This document shows, piece by piece, positions 55,453-64,000 of a stretch of 64,000 bases of DNA. The notes below the pieces were generated by a model that did not search any database, was not told where the DNA came from, and was given only the letters and a program-made list of their open reading frames with translations. The stretch spans positions 1,488,001-1,552,000 of the forward strand of contig NZ_CP096120.1 of NCBI RefSeq assembly GCF_023158935.1, written 5' to 3'. The DNA comes from Acinetobacter portensis. GTDB lineage: Bacteria; Pseudomonadota; Gammaproteobacteria; Pseudomonadales; Moraxellaceae. Numbering within the stretch: the stretch's first letter is position 1; each line of letters starts with the position of its first letter. The translations under genes and the position numbers were made by a program.

Positions 55453-56609
55453 CTAACACGCCCCGCTTCATCAAAAAGATATAAATGATGTGAAGCAACA
55501 CTCAACCACATGTCATTATTCAAACTACTGGTATTTTGATGTTCTAAATCGACTTGTAAGTCAATTGCTTGACCATTGCCTGTTTGCATTTGACAAAATA
55601 CACGTTTTTTCGCACCTAAAAATTCTGTATGAATAGGACGAACTTTAATAACTAGACCTTGAAAATCTACAGGACGCTCTAGACTTAACGTGGCATTTTC
55701 AGGTCTGAAACCCACTTCAAATGCAGCTCCTAATGGCATACGATGCTGACGAGTCACAACAGACTCAGACTCAAGCAATTTCAGCGTATGATTTTGTTCA
55801 ACTTTGCCCGCTAAAAAACTCATATTGCCAATAAATGCAGCAACAAAACGTGTTTGTGGCGCATAGTAAATATTATGCGGAGTATCGAGTTGCTCAATTT
55901 TTCCTGCATACATCACAGCAATACGATCAGATATGCTTAAGGCTTCTTCTTGATCATGCGTCACTAAAATTGTTGGAATATTGAGTTGGCGTTGAATTAA
56001 ACGAATATTTTGTCGTAGTTTGACCCGAACTACTGCATCGAGTGCAGATAATGGTTCATCTAATAACAACAAGTCTGGCTTTGCCGCCAAAGCACGCGCA
56101 AGTGCCACACGTTGTTGCTGTCCACCCGATAATTGATAAGGATAACGTGCAGAAATATCAGGTAATTCAATTAAATCTAACAGCTCATTAACACGTTCTG
56201 CTTTTTGAGCCTTTGACCATTTTTGATCATTTAAGCCAAATGCAATATTGTCTGCGATGGTTAAATTTGGAAACAGTGCATAGTTTTGAAATACCACACC
56301 ACACTGACGTTTAGCAGACTTTAAACGAGTTATATCCTGCCCTTTTTTAACAATTTTTCCATAATCTGGTTGTTCTAAACCCGCAATAATGCGTAAAAGT
56401 GTGGTCTTACCACAGCCAGATGGACCTAGAAAACTGATCAATTCACCGGCTTTTAAATCTAAATTAATATGCTCCAATACACGCTTATCTTGATAAGCTT
56501 TTTGAATATCGGCAATTTCTAAAATGGCTTTCCCCTGCTCGATGACATAGGTACTCAATTGTGATTTGCCATGTTCACTGACATGCTGTAAAGCTGATGG
56601 AATATTCAT
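55446..56609 (-). CDS. phnT: 2-aminoethylphosphonate ABC transporter ATP-binding protein (PhnT type)
   Basis: This is a 387-aa ABC ATPase: Walker A GPSGCGKTT, signature [15 protein letters not shown], Walker B LLLLDEPLSALDA, switch His in THDQEEAL, and a TOBE-like C-terminal domain from about 270. The MalK-like length fits importers of oxyanions and phosphonates. The ATG at 56609 was preferred over an in-frame TTG at 56642 that overlaps the phnS stop. Confidence 0.88.
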   Translation of the reverse strand: MNIPSALQHVSEHGKSQLSTYVIEQGKAILEIADIQKAYQDKRVLEHINLDLKAGELISFLGPSGCGKTTLLRIIAGLEQPDYGKIVKKGQDITRLKSAKRQCGVVFQNYALFPNLTIADNIAFGLNDQKWSKAQKAERVNELLDLIELPDISARYPYQLSGGQQQRVALARALAAKPDLLLLDEPLSALDAVVRVKLRQNIRLIQRQLNIPTILVTHDQEEALSISDRIAVMYAGKIEQLDTPHNIYYAPQTRFVAAFIGNMSFLAGKVEQNHTLKLLESESVVTRQHRMPLGAAFEVGFRPENATLSLERPVDFQGLVIKVRPIHTEFLGAKKRVFCQMQTGNGQAIDLQVDLEHQNTSSLNNDMWLSVASHHLYLFDEAGRVRC

Positions 56610-56631
56610 AATATTATCATTTAAGTCAAAA

Positions 56632-57675
56632 TTAATGTTCAAATTGAGCAGACCAGCGTTTTAAAATACTGTCTCGTTGTTGTGCTGCCCAATCAAAATT
56701 GTGTGGAATTAATTTTTCTTCGAGATCTACAGGCATCCCCTTATGTTGAGGTTTGACCTTTTGATGCGCGACTAGTCCAAAGTTTTGTGCATAAAGTTCA
56801 TTCGCTTCTTCACTCACTGTCCAATCAATGAATTTTTGTGCACTACTTAAATGTTTTGTACCTTTTACAATCGCAGAAGCTTCCATCTCCCAACCTAAAC
56901 CTTCTTTAGGATAAACCAGCTCTAATGGAGCACCTTGTGCTTGAAGCTTTAAGCCTGGATATCCAAATGAAATACCAATTACAGCTTCGCCTTGAGCTGC
57001 CATTTTGCATGGCTTAGAACCTGAGTGGACATATTGGGAAATATTGCGGTCTAGATCTTTCATATATGGCCAAGCTTTCTGCTCACCAAAAATTTGAATC
57101 CATGCAGTAACATCTAAATAGCCTGTGCCACTTGATGCTGGATTAGGCATGACAATCAAATCTTTGTATTGTGCTTTGGTTAGATCTTGCCAAGATTGCG
57201 GTACAGGTAAATTACGTTTTTTTAATTCAACCGTATTTACACATAATGCAGATTCCCAAGCAGTCATGCCTGTCCACGTTGGAATAGTTTTTTGACTATA
57301 AAAGTTCGGTTTTAATGCTTCTATATTTTTAGGTCGATAAGGATGAAGTAAGTTCTCTTGATCCATAACCAAAAGACTAGTTAAGGCTAACCCCATAACC
57401 ACATCAGCTTGTGGTTTATTTTTTTCAGCTAAAAGTTTTGCGGTCACGATTCCTGTTGAATCACGTACCCATTTAATTTTAAGTTCAGGATGGGCTTTTT
57501 TTAGTGCCCATTGATAGCGGCTAAGCTGATCTGTTTCTACAGCGGTATATACGGTTAATTCTTCTTGCTTTTGACTCACGCTATTGGTGGTACAACCAGA
57601 AAGTAACAATGAACTTAATAGTGGTACTACACAGAACCAACCGTATTTTTTTTGATTTAACTTGTTCAGACGCAT
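56632..57675 (-). CDS. phnS: 2-aminoethylphosphonate ABC transporter substrate-binding lipoprotein (PhnS type)
   Basis: This is a 347-aa periplasmic binding protein with a lipobox (LLSGC at about residues 24-28). It shows the iron/thiamine/phosphonate receptor pattern LTVYTAVETDQLSRYQWALKKAHP and the ligand loop MPNPASSGTGYLDVTAW. It is the first structural gene after phnR and is separated from it by 86 bp containing a perfect palindrome. Confidence 0.88.
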   Translation of the reverse strand: MRLNKLNQKKYGWFCVVPLLSSLLLSGCTTNSVSQKQEELTVYTAVETDQLSRYQWALKKAHPELKIKWVRDSTGIVTAKLLAEKNKPQADVVMGLALTSLLVMDQENLLHPYRPKNIEALKPNFYSQKTIPTWTGMTAWESALCVNTVELKKRNLPVPQSWQDLTKAQYKDLIVMPNPASSGTGYLDVTAWIQIFGEQKAWPYMKDLDRNISQYVHSGSKPCKMAAQGEAVIGISFGYPGLKLQAQGAPLELVYPKEGLGWEMEASAIVKGTKHLSSAQKFIDWTVSEEANELYAQNFGLVAHQKVKPQHKGMPVDLEEKLIPHNFDWAAQQRDSILKRWSAQFEH

Positions 57676-57746
57676 GGCACATTCCCGATGAATGTAATTC
57701 TCTTATGCGTCTAATTTAATCAGTAATTTATGACAGTTTAATTAAT

Positions 57747-57760
57747 CTGGTTTAAACCAG
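57747..57760. promoter_or_regulatory. Palindrome CTGGTTTAAACCAG, candidate PhnR operator
   Basis: This perfect 14-bp palindrome lies between the phnR stop and the phnS start, 72 bp upstream of the latter. Its symmetry and G/C ends with an A/T core resemble GntR/HutC operators. A partial relative (CTGGATTAGATC) lies upstream of phnR near 58556. Confidence 0.5.
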
Positions 57761-57761
57761 T

Positions 57762-58490
57762 TTATTGTGCTTCGAAATGTAAATCTAAAATATCATGTAA
57801 CCAATATTCTTGATTAACATCAGTAATTACACCAAATTGATCACGATTTGTTCTTGAAATATATAATCCCATACTACCTACATTTACATGTAAGGCTCTA
57901 GCCTGTTGCTCGGCCAATGCAGCAGGATACAAATGTATATGTGCTCGTGTTAAATATCTTTGGTAATTCTTCGCCATTAATTCAGTCATGGATTGGCTTA
58001 AATCATGCGTGAATAAATCAGGAAAAATTTGCGTTTTAATTCGCAAATGCTCCACCACAACAGGGCGACCATTAATACATCTTTTACGCCAAATTGAATA
58101 AATATCTTGACCTAAATCTACATCAAGATGTTGTGCATCCCATTCTGTAGCAGGTAAACGTTGCATGGAGAGCACTTCTGTACTTGGTAATGCACCTTGT
58201 TCAGTGACGTATTGATTAAAGCTTTTTGTCGATTGAGGGCTATAAATAATGCGTGGTGAACGCACAAACCAACCTCTACGATCTAAACGGTAAATGAGCC
58301 CTTCCATCTCCAACATTAATAAGGCTTCTCTAACCGCAACACGTGTGGTTGCTAGCGTTTCAGATAATACACGTTCTGAAGGTAACTTTTCATTGCTTTG
58401 CCGTTGACCTGATTCTATTTGATGAGCAAGAGCATCGCGAATAGGCATGTATTTGGGGATACGTTGCAAAGGTGAAGTTAAGTCAGACAT
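57762..58490 (-). CDS. phnR: GntR-family regulator of phosphonate utilisation (PhnR-like)
   Basis: This is a HutC-subfamily GntR regulator, 242 aa. The winged helix (RIPKYMPIRDALAHQIESGQ, LPSERVLSETLATTRVAVREAL) fills the first 75 residues and a UTRA ligand-binding domain the rest, with WRKRCINGRPVVVEHLRI as its hallmark. It is the first gene of the operon and likely binds aminoethylphosphonate or a metabolite of it. The palindrome just downstream is a plausible binding site. Confidence 0.87.
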   Translation of the reverse strand: MSDLTSPLQRIPKYMPIRDALAHQIESGQRQSNEKLPSERVLSETLATTRVAVREALLMLEMEGLIYRLDRRGWFVRSPRIIYSPQSTKSFNQYVTEQGALPSTEVLSMQRLPATEWDAQHLDVDLGQDIYSIWRKRCINGRPVVVEHLRIKTQIFPDLFTHDLSQSMTELMAKNYQRYLTRAHIHLYPAALAEQQARALHVNVGSMGLYISRTNRDQFGVITDVNQEYWLHDILDLHFEAQ

Positions 58491-58671
58491 AAATTATCTG
58501 TAAATTAAAATAAAAGTGATGATAACAAAATATATTGACGTGAATATGACTTTTCTGGATTAGATCTAAAGTCTGAGTGCTTTATTTTTATAATTTTGCG
58601 AACATTTTTAGCATGAAAGATATCGTTTAATAAGCCTGCTTACATAGTGCTTACATGGATTTTACTATAAA

Positions 58672-58706
58672 AAAAGCACCTAAGAGAATCGCTCTTAAGT
58701 GCTTCA
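58672..58706 (-). terminator. Terminator downstream of the tRNA gene
   Basis: AAGCACCTAAGAG / CTCTTAAGTGCTT with one mismatch and a 5-base loop is followed by seven T on the minus strand. It lies just past the tRNA 3' end. Confidence 0.75.
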
Positions 58707-58712
58707 TAAATT

Positions 58713-58789
<77 letters not shown>

Positions 58790-59046
58790 TATATATTGAG
58801 TTTATTGATACAATAAGTTCAATCGCCAAGAATACTAACCAAGTAAAATACAAAATACAAGTAATTTAGAAAACAAGTGAATATTAATAGAACAATAATA
58901 AGATCATGAATTTAAATGATTTGTTTGTTTTTCAAGCACACCATTTTAAAAATATAATTATTAAAAAATTTAAATAATTGAACAATCAATTTACAGAGAA
59001 AAAATAATAAGTAACATCAATATGTTAAAAAATAAACTCCAAAAAA

Positions 59047-59163
59047 TTAAATCTCTTTAGAATCTAAAAACTCTTCTTTTTTACGCTGTAGAGTAAATTC
59101 AACAACAGACCATAGCACCACTATAGAAAACATTACCATAATAAATAGTGAAAAATATGTCAT
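59047..59163 (-). CDS. Putative 38-aa single-span membrane protein
   Basis: A short ORF starts at the ATG at 59163 with GGAG seven bases upstream. The product has an N-terminal hydrophobic helix (residues 4-21, LFIMVMFSIVVLWSVVE region) followed by a charged tail (QRKKEEFLDSKEI). It lies alone in a 670-bp gap between the tRNA and the PlsC-like gene. The ribosome-binding site, the helix-plus-charged-tail layout and the ORF ending before the AT-rich spacer support a real small protein. Family unknown. Confidence 0.5.
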   Translation of the reverse strand: MTYFSLFIMVMFSIVVLWSVVEFTLQRKKEEFLDSKEI

Positions 59164-59459
59164 CTGCGACTCCAAAGTCTAATTTAAGATAAATAACCAA
59201 GAGTTTTAATTTGCGACGAAAGTCTAATAACTATTTCTAATTTTGGATAGTATTAAACCAAAATTTTTTAATATTTATTTCTTATCAAACAATACTTTAA
59301 TTATCTTAATTATAATTTTCTTCATAAAAAATCACATTCCAACCTTTCTTTAATTCTAATTTTCAAATCAATCTAAGCACCTTTTATAAATTTAATGTTG
59401 ACTGTTTTTAATAATAAGTAGAAATTAGGCATGTTAAATTTATGTGTTATTTCCCTATT

Positions 59460-60020
59460 ATGCTTAAAAAATTTATTGGTGATGCTGCTTTCAAAGTATC
59501 AGGTTGGACATACAAAGTTGAAGAAAATGTACTTGAAGATAAACAAGTTATTGTCGGCTTTGAACATACGTCTATGATGGATGCTGTACTTTCTATTGCA
59601 CTATTCCAAATTTACGATTTGAAAATTCACACTCTAATAAAAAAAGAATTATTCAAAGGGCCTTTTAAGCCACTTTTAGATGCTGTTGGTGGTATTCCTG
59701 TAGACCGTAAATCTAGTAAAGATATCGTGTCACAAATGGTTGAGCTTTTTGAAAAAAATGACAAGTTCAACTTAGTCATTGCACCTGAAGCAACACGTGC
59801 GAAAAATGGTGAAGAACGTCGCCCTATTCGTACAGGTTTTTGGCATATTGCAAAAGCTGCAAATGTTCCAATTGTTTTAATGTATGCAGATTCTAAAAAT
59901 AAACGTGGCGGTATTTTAGGAAAAATTTATCCTACAGAAATCAACCACGATTTGGCGCTACTAAAACAGCTTTATAAAGATAACGTTGGTTTAGATATTG
60001 TTATTCCAGAAGCTAAATAA
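59460..60020 (+). CDS. PlsC-like 1-acyl-sn-glycerol-3-phosphate acyltransferase family protein
   Basis: This is a 186-aa acyltransferase-fold protein. The catalytic H(X4)D is His36/Asp41 (EHTSMMD), the glycerol-phosphate-binding motif is GGIPVDRKS, and the later APEATR corresponds to the EGTR block. It is shorter than PlsC (about 240 aa) and lacks an evident N-terminal membrane anchor, so it may acylate another lysolipid. The ATG at 59460 is used; an upstream ATG at 59442 adds six residues. Confidence 0.8.
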   Translation: MLKKFIGDAAFKVSGWTYKVEENVLEDKQVIVGFEHTSMMDAVLSIALFQIYDLKIHTLIKKELFKGPFKPLLDAVGGIPVDRKSSKDIVSQMVELFEKNDKFNLVIAPEATRAKNGEERRPIRTGFWHIAKAANVPIVLMYADSKNKRGGILGKIYPTEINHDLALLKQLYKDNVGLDIVIPEAK

Positions 60021-60025
60021 TAAAT

Positions 60026-60053
60026 AAGGGATATAACGTTTATATCCCTTTTT
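60026..60053 (+). terminator. Terminator after the acyltransferase gene
   Basis: The 10-bp stem AAGGGATATA / TATATCCCTT has a 5-base loop and is followed by TTT. Confidence 0.75.
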
Positions 60054-60251
60054 AATTTTGTATTTTTAAATGCTTTAAATCTAGAAATAACCTTTGATAT
60101 TTTCTATTTTGTTACAAAGGCACATATTTCAAAAAAAAGTTTAACCAAACTGAACAAATCTTGATTTTAAACTCTTTATCCGAAAAAACGGCTTATGGTA
60201 GAATTTGCACAATTCGATCGGCATACAGCCAATCTACAAGGAGCATTTCGC

Positions 60252-61001
60252 ATGGCGGGTCATTCCAAGTGGGCCAATATTAAGCATCGTAAAGCAAAAC
60301 AAGATGCTAGCCGAGGTAAACTTTTTACCAAATACATCCGTGAATTAACAACTGCTGCAAAACTCGGCGGCCCAGATGCAGGAAGTAACCCTCGTCTACG
60401 TGCTGTTGTGGAAAAAGCATTGTCTGTAAATATGACACGTGATGTCATTAACCGTGCTATTCAACGCGGTGCTGGTGGCGATGACAACGACGATTTAAAA
60501 GAAGTAACTTACGAAGGTTACGGTGTTGGTGGCGTAGCAGTTATTGTTGAAACAATGACAGACAATCTAAACCGTACTGTTCCAGATGTTCGTCACTGCT
60601 TCTCTAAAACTGATGGTAACTTAGGTACTAACGGTTCTGTTGCATTCTTATTCACAAAACGTGGTGAGATTACTTTTGAAGATGTTTCTTTAGAAGATCA
60701 AATCATGGAAGTTGCATTAGAAGCTGGCGCAGAAGACATTGAAGTTGATGAAGATCAAATCTTAGTCATTACAACACCTGAAGCATTTGGTGATGTTCAA
60801 GATGCTTTATCTGCTGCTGGTCTTAAATCAGACAATGCAGAAGTTGTGATGAGCCCTTCTACAAAAGCTGAAATCACAGATATCGAACAAGCGAAAAAAA
60901 TCTTAAAAATGATTGATATGTTTGAAGATCTTGATGATGTTCAAAACGTTTATACAAACGTTGAATTCTCTGATGAAGTTCTTGCAGAATTAGATGCATA
61001 A
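60252..61001 (+). CDS. yebC: YebC/PmpR-family protein (TACO1 type)
   Basis: This is a 249-aa cytoplasmic protein of the YebC family, linked in recent work to translation of difficult proline stretches and earlier described as a transcription regulator. It begins [18 protein letters not shown], and has [13 protein letters not shown] and [13 protein letters not shown], the conserved central motifs. The ATG at 60252 is the canonical start; the longer frame from 60195 is not used by the family. In many bacteria ruvC lies downstream, but here it does not. Confidence 0.93.
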   Translation: MAGHSKWANIKHRKAKQDASRGKLFTKYIRELTTAAKLGGPDAGSNPRLRAVVEKALSVNMTRDVINRAIQRGAGGDDNDDLKEVTYEGYGVGGVAVIVETMTDNLNRTVPDVRHCFSKTDGNLGTNGSVAFLFTKRGEITFEDVSLEDQIMEVALEAGAEDIEVDEDQILVITTPEAFGDVQDALSAAGLKSDNAEVVMSPSTKAEITDIEQAKKILKMIDMFEDLDDVQNVYTNVEFSDEVLAELDA

Positions 61002-61013
61002 TCTCTTTAAGTA

Positions 61014-61041
61014 AAAAAACGCACCTGTAGGTGCGTTTTTT
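61014..61041 (+). terminator. Terminator after yebC
   Basis: AAAAAACGCACCT / AGGTGCGTTTTTT is a nearly complete palindrome followed by a T-run. It can act in both directions. Confidence 0.85.
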
Positions 61042-61076
61042 ATGCTTTTTGAAATACAGTGATACATTCCAATGCC

Positions 61077-61379
61077 TTATAACGGCCATTCCATCGCAAC
61101 ATGAAAACTCAATGTAATAACTAAATAAATTGGCAAAGTAATCGCCCAAAGAATAAAAGCAGTGAATAGTCTAAATCCATATTTTTTGATTGTTATATGC
61201 TGTTTAAATAATACTAAACTTCCCCACAGCCATAATAAATACGTCAACGCATACCAAAGTAAATCTAAATATTTTGAATATATATACGGCACTTTAAAGT
61301 GGACATAAAAAGCATCTAGCCCTATCCACAAGAAGGCAATTAAAATACCTATACAGAAAAATCGAATAAAGAATTTCAT
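61077..61379 (-). CDS. Hypothetical small membrane protein (100 aa)
   Basis: This is a hydrophobic protein with three likely helices (about residues 4-24, 38-58, 70-94) and many aromatic residues. I do not recognise a family. It has its own start close to the divergent-looking Lrp region and lies on the same strand as the Lrp gene, 43 bp downstream of it, so the two could be co-transcribed. Confidence 0.6.
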   Translation of the reverse strand: MKFFIRFFCIGILIAFLWIGLDAFYVHFKVPYIYSKYLDLLWYALTYLLWLWGSLVLFKQHITIKKYGFRLFTAFILWAITLPIYLVITLSFHVAMEWPL

Positions 61380-61422
61380 CTATTAGATGTTACCTGAATT
61401 TAACAATGAAATTTAGCCAAAG

Positions 61423-61893
61423 CTAAACTCCACTGAGCAATCCACTACAATTAAATACGTTATATTCTTTAATCACAAAGCTCGAATGTAGCGCAACAAC
61501 GTGTTCTATTTTTCCAATTCTACGCAGCAACACTTCACTATAATTTTCCATGTCTTTTGCAATCACTTCGACAATAAAATCTGCCGATTGCCCCGTCACT
61601 AAAAAGGCATTAATTACTTCAGGAATACTTTCAAGTTCTTCTAAGAATTTTGCAAAAGTATCTGTGTCATGTTTACTGAGCGAAACTTGTAGTAAAACAT
61701 GTAAACTAAAACCTAATTTTTGGTAGTTAATATCACGTTTTAAACCTGAAATAACTTTAGTATCTATTAAATTTTTAATACGTCGATGTACCGAGCTGAC
61801 AGATAGATTAATACGCTCAGACAGTTCATTTAGATTGACATCTTCATTGGTTAGAATTTCCAATATATGCTTATCGTAACGATCTAATTCCAT
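61423..61893 (-). CDS. Lrp/AsnC-family transcriptional regulator
   Basis: This is a 156-aa feast/famine regulator with an N-terminal helix-turn-helix (LDRYDKHILEILTNEDVNLNE, then LSVSSVHRRIKNL) and a C-terminal RAM ligand-binding domain (NAFLVTGQSADFIVEV). AGGAGG lies five bases before the ATG at 61893; a second ATG at 61896 is adjacent. The target is unknown and no amino-acid gene is next to it. Confidence 0.88.
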   Translation of the reverse strand: MELDRYDKHILEILTNEDVNLNELSERINLSVSSVHRRIKNLIDTKVISGLKRDINYQKLGFSLHVLLQVSLSKHDTDTFAKFLEELESIPEVINAFLVTGQSADFIVEVIAKDMENYSEVLLRRIGKIEHVVALHSSFVIKEYNVFNCSGLLSGV

Positions 61894-62103
61894 CATATCC
61901 TCCTGTTATTTTTTATGTTTTGCACAATTCGATAAGATTGACATTAGGTATAACATAGTTAATTGAAAAACTTTTCATTTAAATTACTTTTCAGCGTATT
62001 TTTTTTGATCATTAAACTATATTTATAAAAAAATCCGTACTTTTTTTCAAAAATACGGAATTATTCTAAGAATGAATTATGAAAATTTGAAGACTTTAAA
62101 AAT

Positions 62104-62868
62104 TTAAACGCCTCGCCAATCTACTCGAGCGTTACGTTCAGTTTGATAAATTCGAAGCACATATTGCCCCAAGGGCATATCCGTTAAAATTGCTTTAAAT
62201 TTTCTAAACTCTTCAGATGATATTTCACCATATTCTTTTTCCCAAGGCGTCGCTTCAATTTCTAAAATTGGTGCAAGCATTGAACAAACAGCAATATCGG
62301 CTAAACCCAATCGATCTCCGACAAAATAGCGCCCTTGTTGATCAATTAGTTTTTGATTTAAGGTATTTACCAAATCATCCATTTTAAGTTTTGAAGCTTG
62401 TATTTCTGCTTCATCTAACTTTAAACCTTTAGAAACTAAGCTTTTCATAATGGGTTTTGAATATTTTTCAAATTGACGTAAATAGCCTTTTTCACCAATT
62501 AAAAGATCCAAAGATTCTTCATCTTTTGATAATGCATGTGCCATTGTCCAACGGCGGACATGACGTCCTAATTCATTTGCCAAATCATTAATTTCTAAAG
62601 CTTCGGTTCGTTGTAATTTTTCTGCACGTAATAATGTTCTTTCTGGGTATATCTCATCTAAATACAAAGCAATTTCTGTACTGTCTGCAATCCATCTTTC
62701 CTGATCATGCAAAATAGGCAGTTTATATTGCCCTGTTTTTAATTTGGCAAATGCACGATGCACAATTGGGACTAAATTATGCGCCACATATTCCAGTTCT
62801 TTATGATCAAGCATCCAACGTGCTTTTTCACAAAAATGTGATAAAGGAAACTGGTACAAAGTTCGCAT
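62104..62868 (-). CDS. Glutathione S-transferase family protein
   Basis: This is a 254-aa GST. The thioredoxin-fold N-terminal domain (LYQFPLSHFCEKARWMLDHK, cis-Pro in YKLPILHD, and the glutathione-contact DSTEIALYLDEI) is followed by an all-helical domain from about residue 90 with GDRLGLADIAVCSML, the N-capping box. Ser/Cys near residue 9-13 may be the catalytic residue. It has the usual two-domain length plus about 40 residues. Monocistronic. Confidence 0.85.
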   Translation of the reverse strand: MRTLYQFPLSHFCEKARWMLDHKELEYVAHNLVPIVHRAFAKLKTGQYKLPILHDQERWIADSTEIALYLDEIYPERTLLRAEKLQRTEALEINDLANELGRHVRRWTMAHALSKDEESLDLLIGEKGYLRQFEKYSKPIMKSLVSKGLKLDEAEIQASKLKMDDLVNTLNQKLIDQQGRYFVGDRLGLADIAVCSMLAPILEIEATPWEKEYGEISSEEFRKFKAILTDMPLGQYVLRIYQTERNARVDWRGV

Positions 62869-63173
62869 AAATTCTCCGTAATCATAAAATACAACTTGTT
62901 CTTATGTTCACTACTTTAGACATAGCCTTTATAAAATACAATGTCCAAATAATTTGTATTGGCGATTACCACTTCATCAAACCTCAATTTATATAAATTA
63001 AAAATATGAACTCATTTGAAGGTAAATCATTTTCTTGCTTTTAGATAAACGGAAAATATAAAAGTCTTTATTCATCACACTTTGCAAAAAAGCGACCAGC
63101 CATGACCTGACTTTGTCATGGCTTTCATGTAAAATCATTCACAATTTTTATATAACACTTTGTGAGTCATTTC
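62869..63173. other. Intergenic region with a 9-bp inverted repeat
   Basis: This gap between the GST and ychF genes contains AGCCATGAC (63098-63106) and GTCATGGCT (63115-63123). The repeat lies 50 bp upstream of the ychF ATG. It lacks a close T-run in either direction, so it is more likely a leader element or operator than a terminator. No other gene is seen. Confidence 0.45.
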
Positions 63174-64000
63174 ATGGGTTTTAATTGCGGTATTGTCGGC
63201 TTGCCGAACGTTGGTAAATCTACTCTTTTCAATGCATTGACTAAAGCTGCTATTGCTGCAGAAAACTTCCCATTCTGTACTATTGAACCAAACACAGGTA
63301 TTGTTCCTGTTCCAGATCCACGTTTAGACAAACTTTCTGCAATTGTAAATCCACAACGCGTACTTCCAACAACAATGGAATTTGTGGATATCGCAGGTTT
63401 AGTTGCTGGTGCATCTAAAGGCGAAGGCTTGGGTAACCAATTCCTTGCTAACATTCGTGAAACAGATGCAATTGCACACGTAGTTCGTTGTTTTGAAGAC
63501 GAAAACGTAATTCACGTAAATGGTAAAATTGACCCGTTAGATGATATCGCAACTATTAACACTGAACTTGCACTTGCAGACTTAGAAACAGTAACTAAAG
63601 CAGTCACTCGTTTAGCTAAATCTGCAAAAAGTGGCGACAAAGAAGCTGTTGCAACCAAAGCCGTTTTAGACAAAATTCTTCCATTATTAGATGAAGGCAA
63701 ACCTGCTCGTGCAGCTGACCTTGATGATGACGAACGTAAACTTGTACGTGGTTTTGGTTTAATGACTTTGAAACCAACAATGTACATTGCTAACGTTGCT
63801 GAAGATGGTTTCGAAAACAACCCTCATTTAGAAGCTGTTAAAAAATTAGCTGCTGAAGAAAATGCGATTGTTGTTCCACTTTGCAACCAAATTGAAGCAG
63901 AAATTTCTCTACTTGAAGATGAAGATCGTGCTGAATTTTTAGAAGCAATGGGCATGGAAGAACCTGGTCTTAACGTAGTTATTCGTGCGGGTTATTCACT
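63174..64000 (+). CDS. ychF: Redox-regulated ATPase YchF (3' end outside window)
   Basis: This is an Obg-family P-loop protein that prefers ATP. It begins [19 protein letters not shown], with the G1 motif at residues 8-16, the switch region [21 protein letters not shown], and NP..-type helical insertion after it. The G4-like TGS domain would lie beyond the window edge. About 275 codons are present of roughly 363. A peptidyl-tRNA hydrolase gene is often upstream in other bacteria, but here a GST gene is. Confidence 0.93.
   Translation, partial: MGFNCGIVGLPNVGKSTLFNALTKAAIAAENFPFCTIEPNTGIVPVPDPRLDKLSAIVNPQRVLPTTMEFVDIAGLVAGASKGEGLGNQFLANIRETDAIAHVVRCFEDENVIHVNGKIDPLDDIATINTELALADLETVTKAVTRLAKSAKSGDKEAVATKAVLDKILPLLDEGKPARAADLDDDERKLVRGFGLMTLKPTMYIANVAEDGFENNPHLEAVKKLAAEENAIVVPLCNQIEAEISLLEDEDRAEFLEAMGMEEPGLNVVIRAGYS

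Overview
The window is an AT-rich chromosomal segment of a gammaproteobacterium, almost certainly Acinetobacter. The support is a long glycine-rich Hfq, the orders rsmG-parA-parB-exbB-exbD-msbA, amgK-murU / lptD-surA and tsaE-mutL-miaA-hfq, and a 1180-bp element with ISAba1's 16-bp ends, 9-bp target duplication and outward promoter. No plasmid or prophage backbone is seen.

Layout. 1-22 kb is housekeeping: lipid A export, Ton-type energisation, chromosome partition, peptidoglycan recycling, LPS assembly, RNA modification and mismatch repair. One IS4-family element (10492-11882) has landed in the centre of the terminator between surA and hfq. 20-22 kb holds an OsmC-YcaO fusion. 22.6-32.7 kb is a membrane-lipid modification cluster: acyl desaturase, FAD amine-oxidase-like protein, DUF1365, two Cfa-type methyltransferases, DUF1295, a lipocalin, an NTF2-like lipoprotein and a chalcone-isomerase-like protein. 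A two-component system is split between its two convergent operons. Three promoters in the cluster share the same 11-bp-periodic direct repeat, 11 bp upstream of the -10 box, which points to one response-regulator regulon.

33-50 kb is accessory and catabolic. It contains an ISAba1-broken PhyH dioxygenase gene, glutathione-dependent formaldehyde dehydrogenase, a flavin monooxygenase, a TauD-type dioxygenase, a cut-down IS1-family element, a porin, two related amino-acid-type binding proteins, a class II aldolase, a second PhyH dioxygenase, a fused permease-ATPase, and a RidA-DUF1028-LysR-ArgE operon. It looks like uptake and oxidative breakdown of an unidentified nitrogen-containing small molecule. 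50.5-58.5 kb is a complete 2-aminoethylphosphonate operon running phnR-phnS-phnT-phnU-(FAD oxidase)-phnW-phnX.

58.7-64 kb returns to core genes: a tRNA with a CAT anticodon, an unlisted 38-codon membrane ORF, a PlsC-like acyltransferase, yebC, an Lrp regulator, a glutathione transferase, and the start of ychF. All calls come from reading the sequence; no database search was run.
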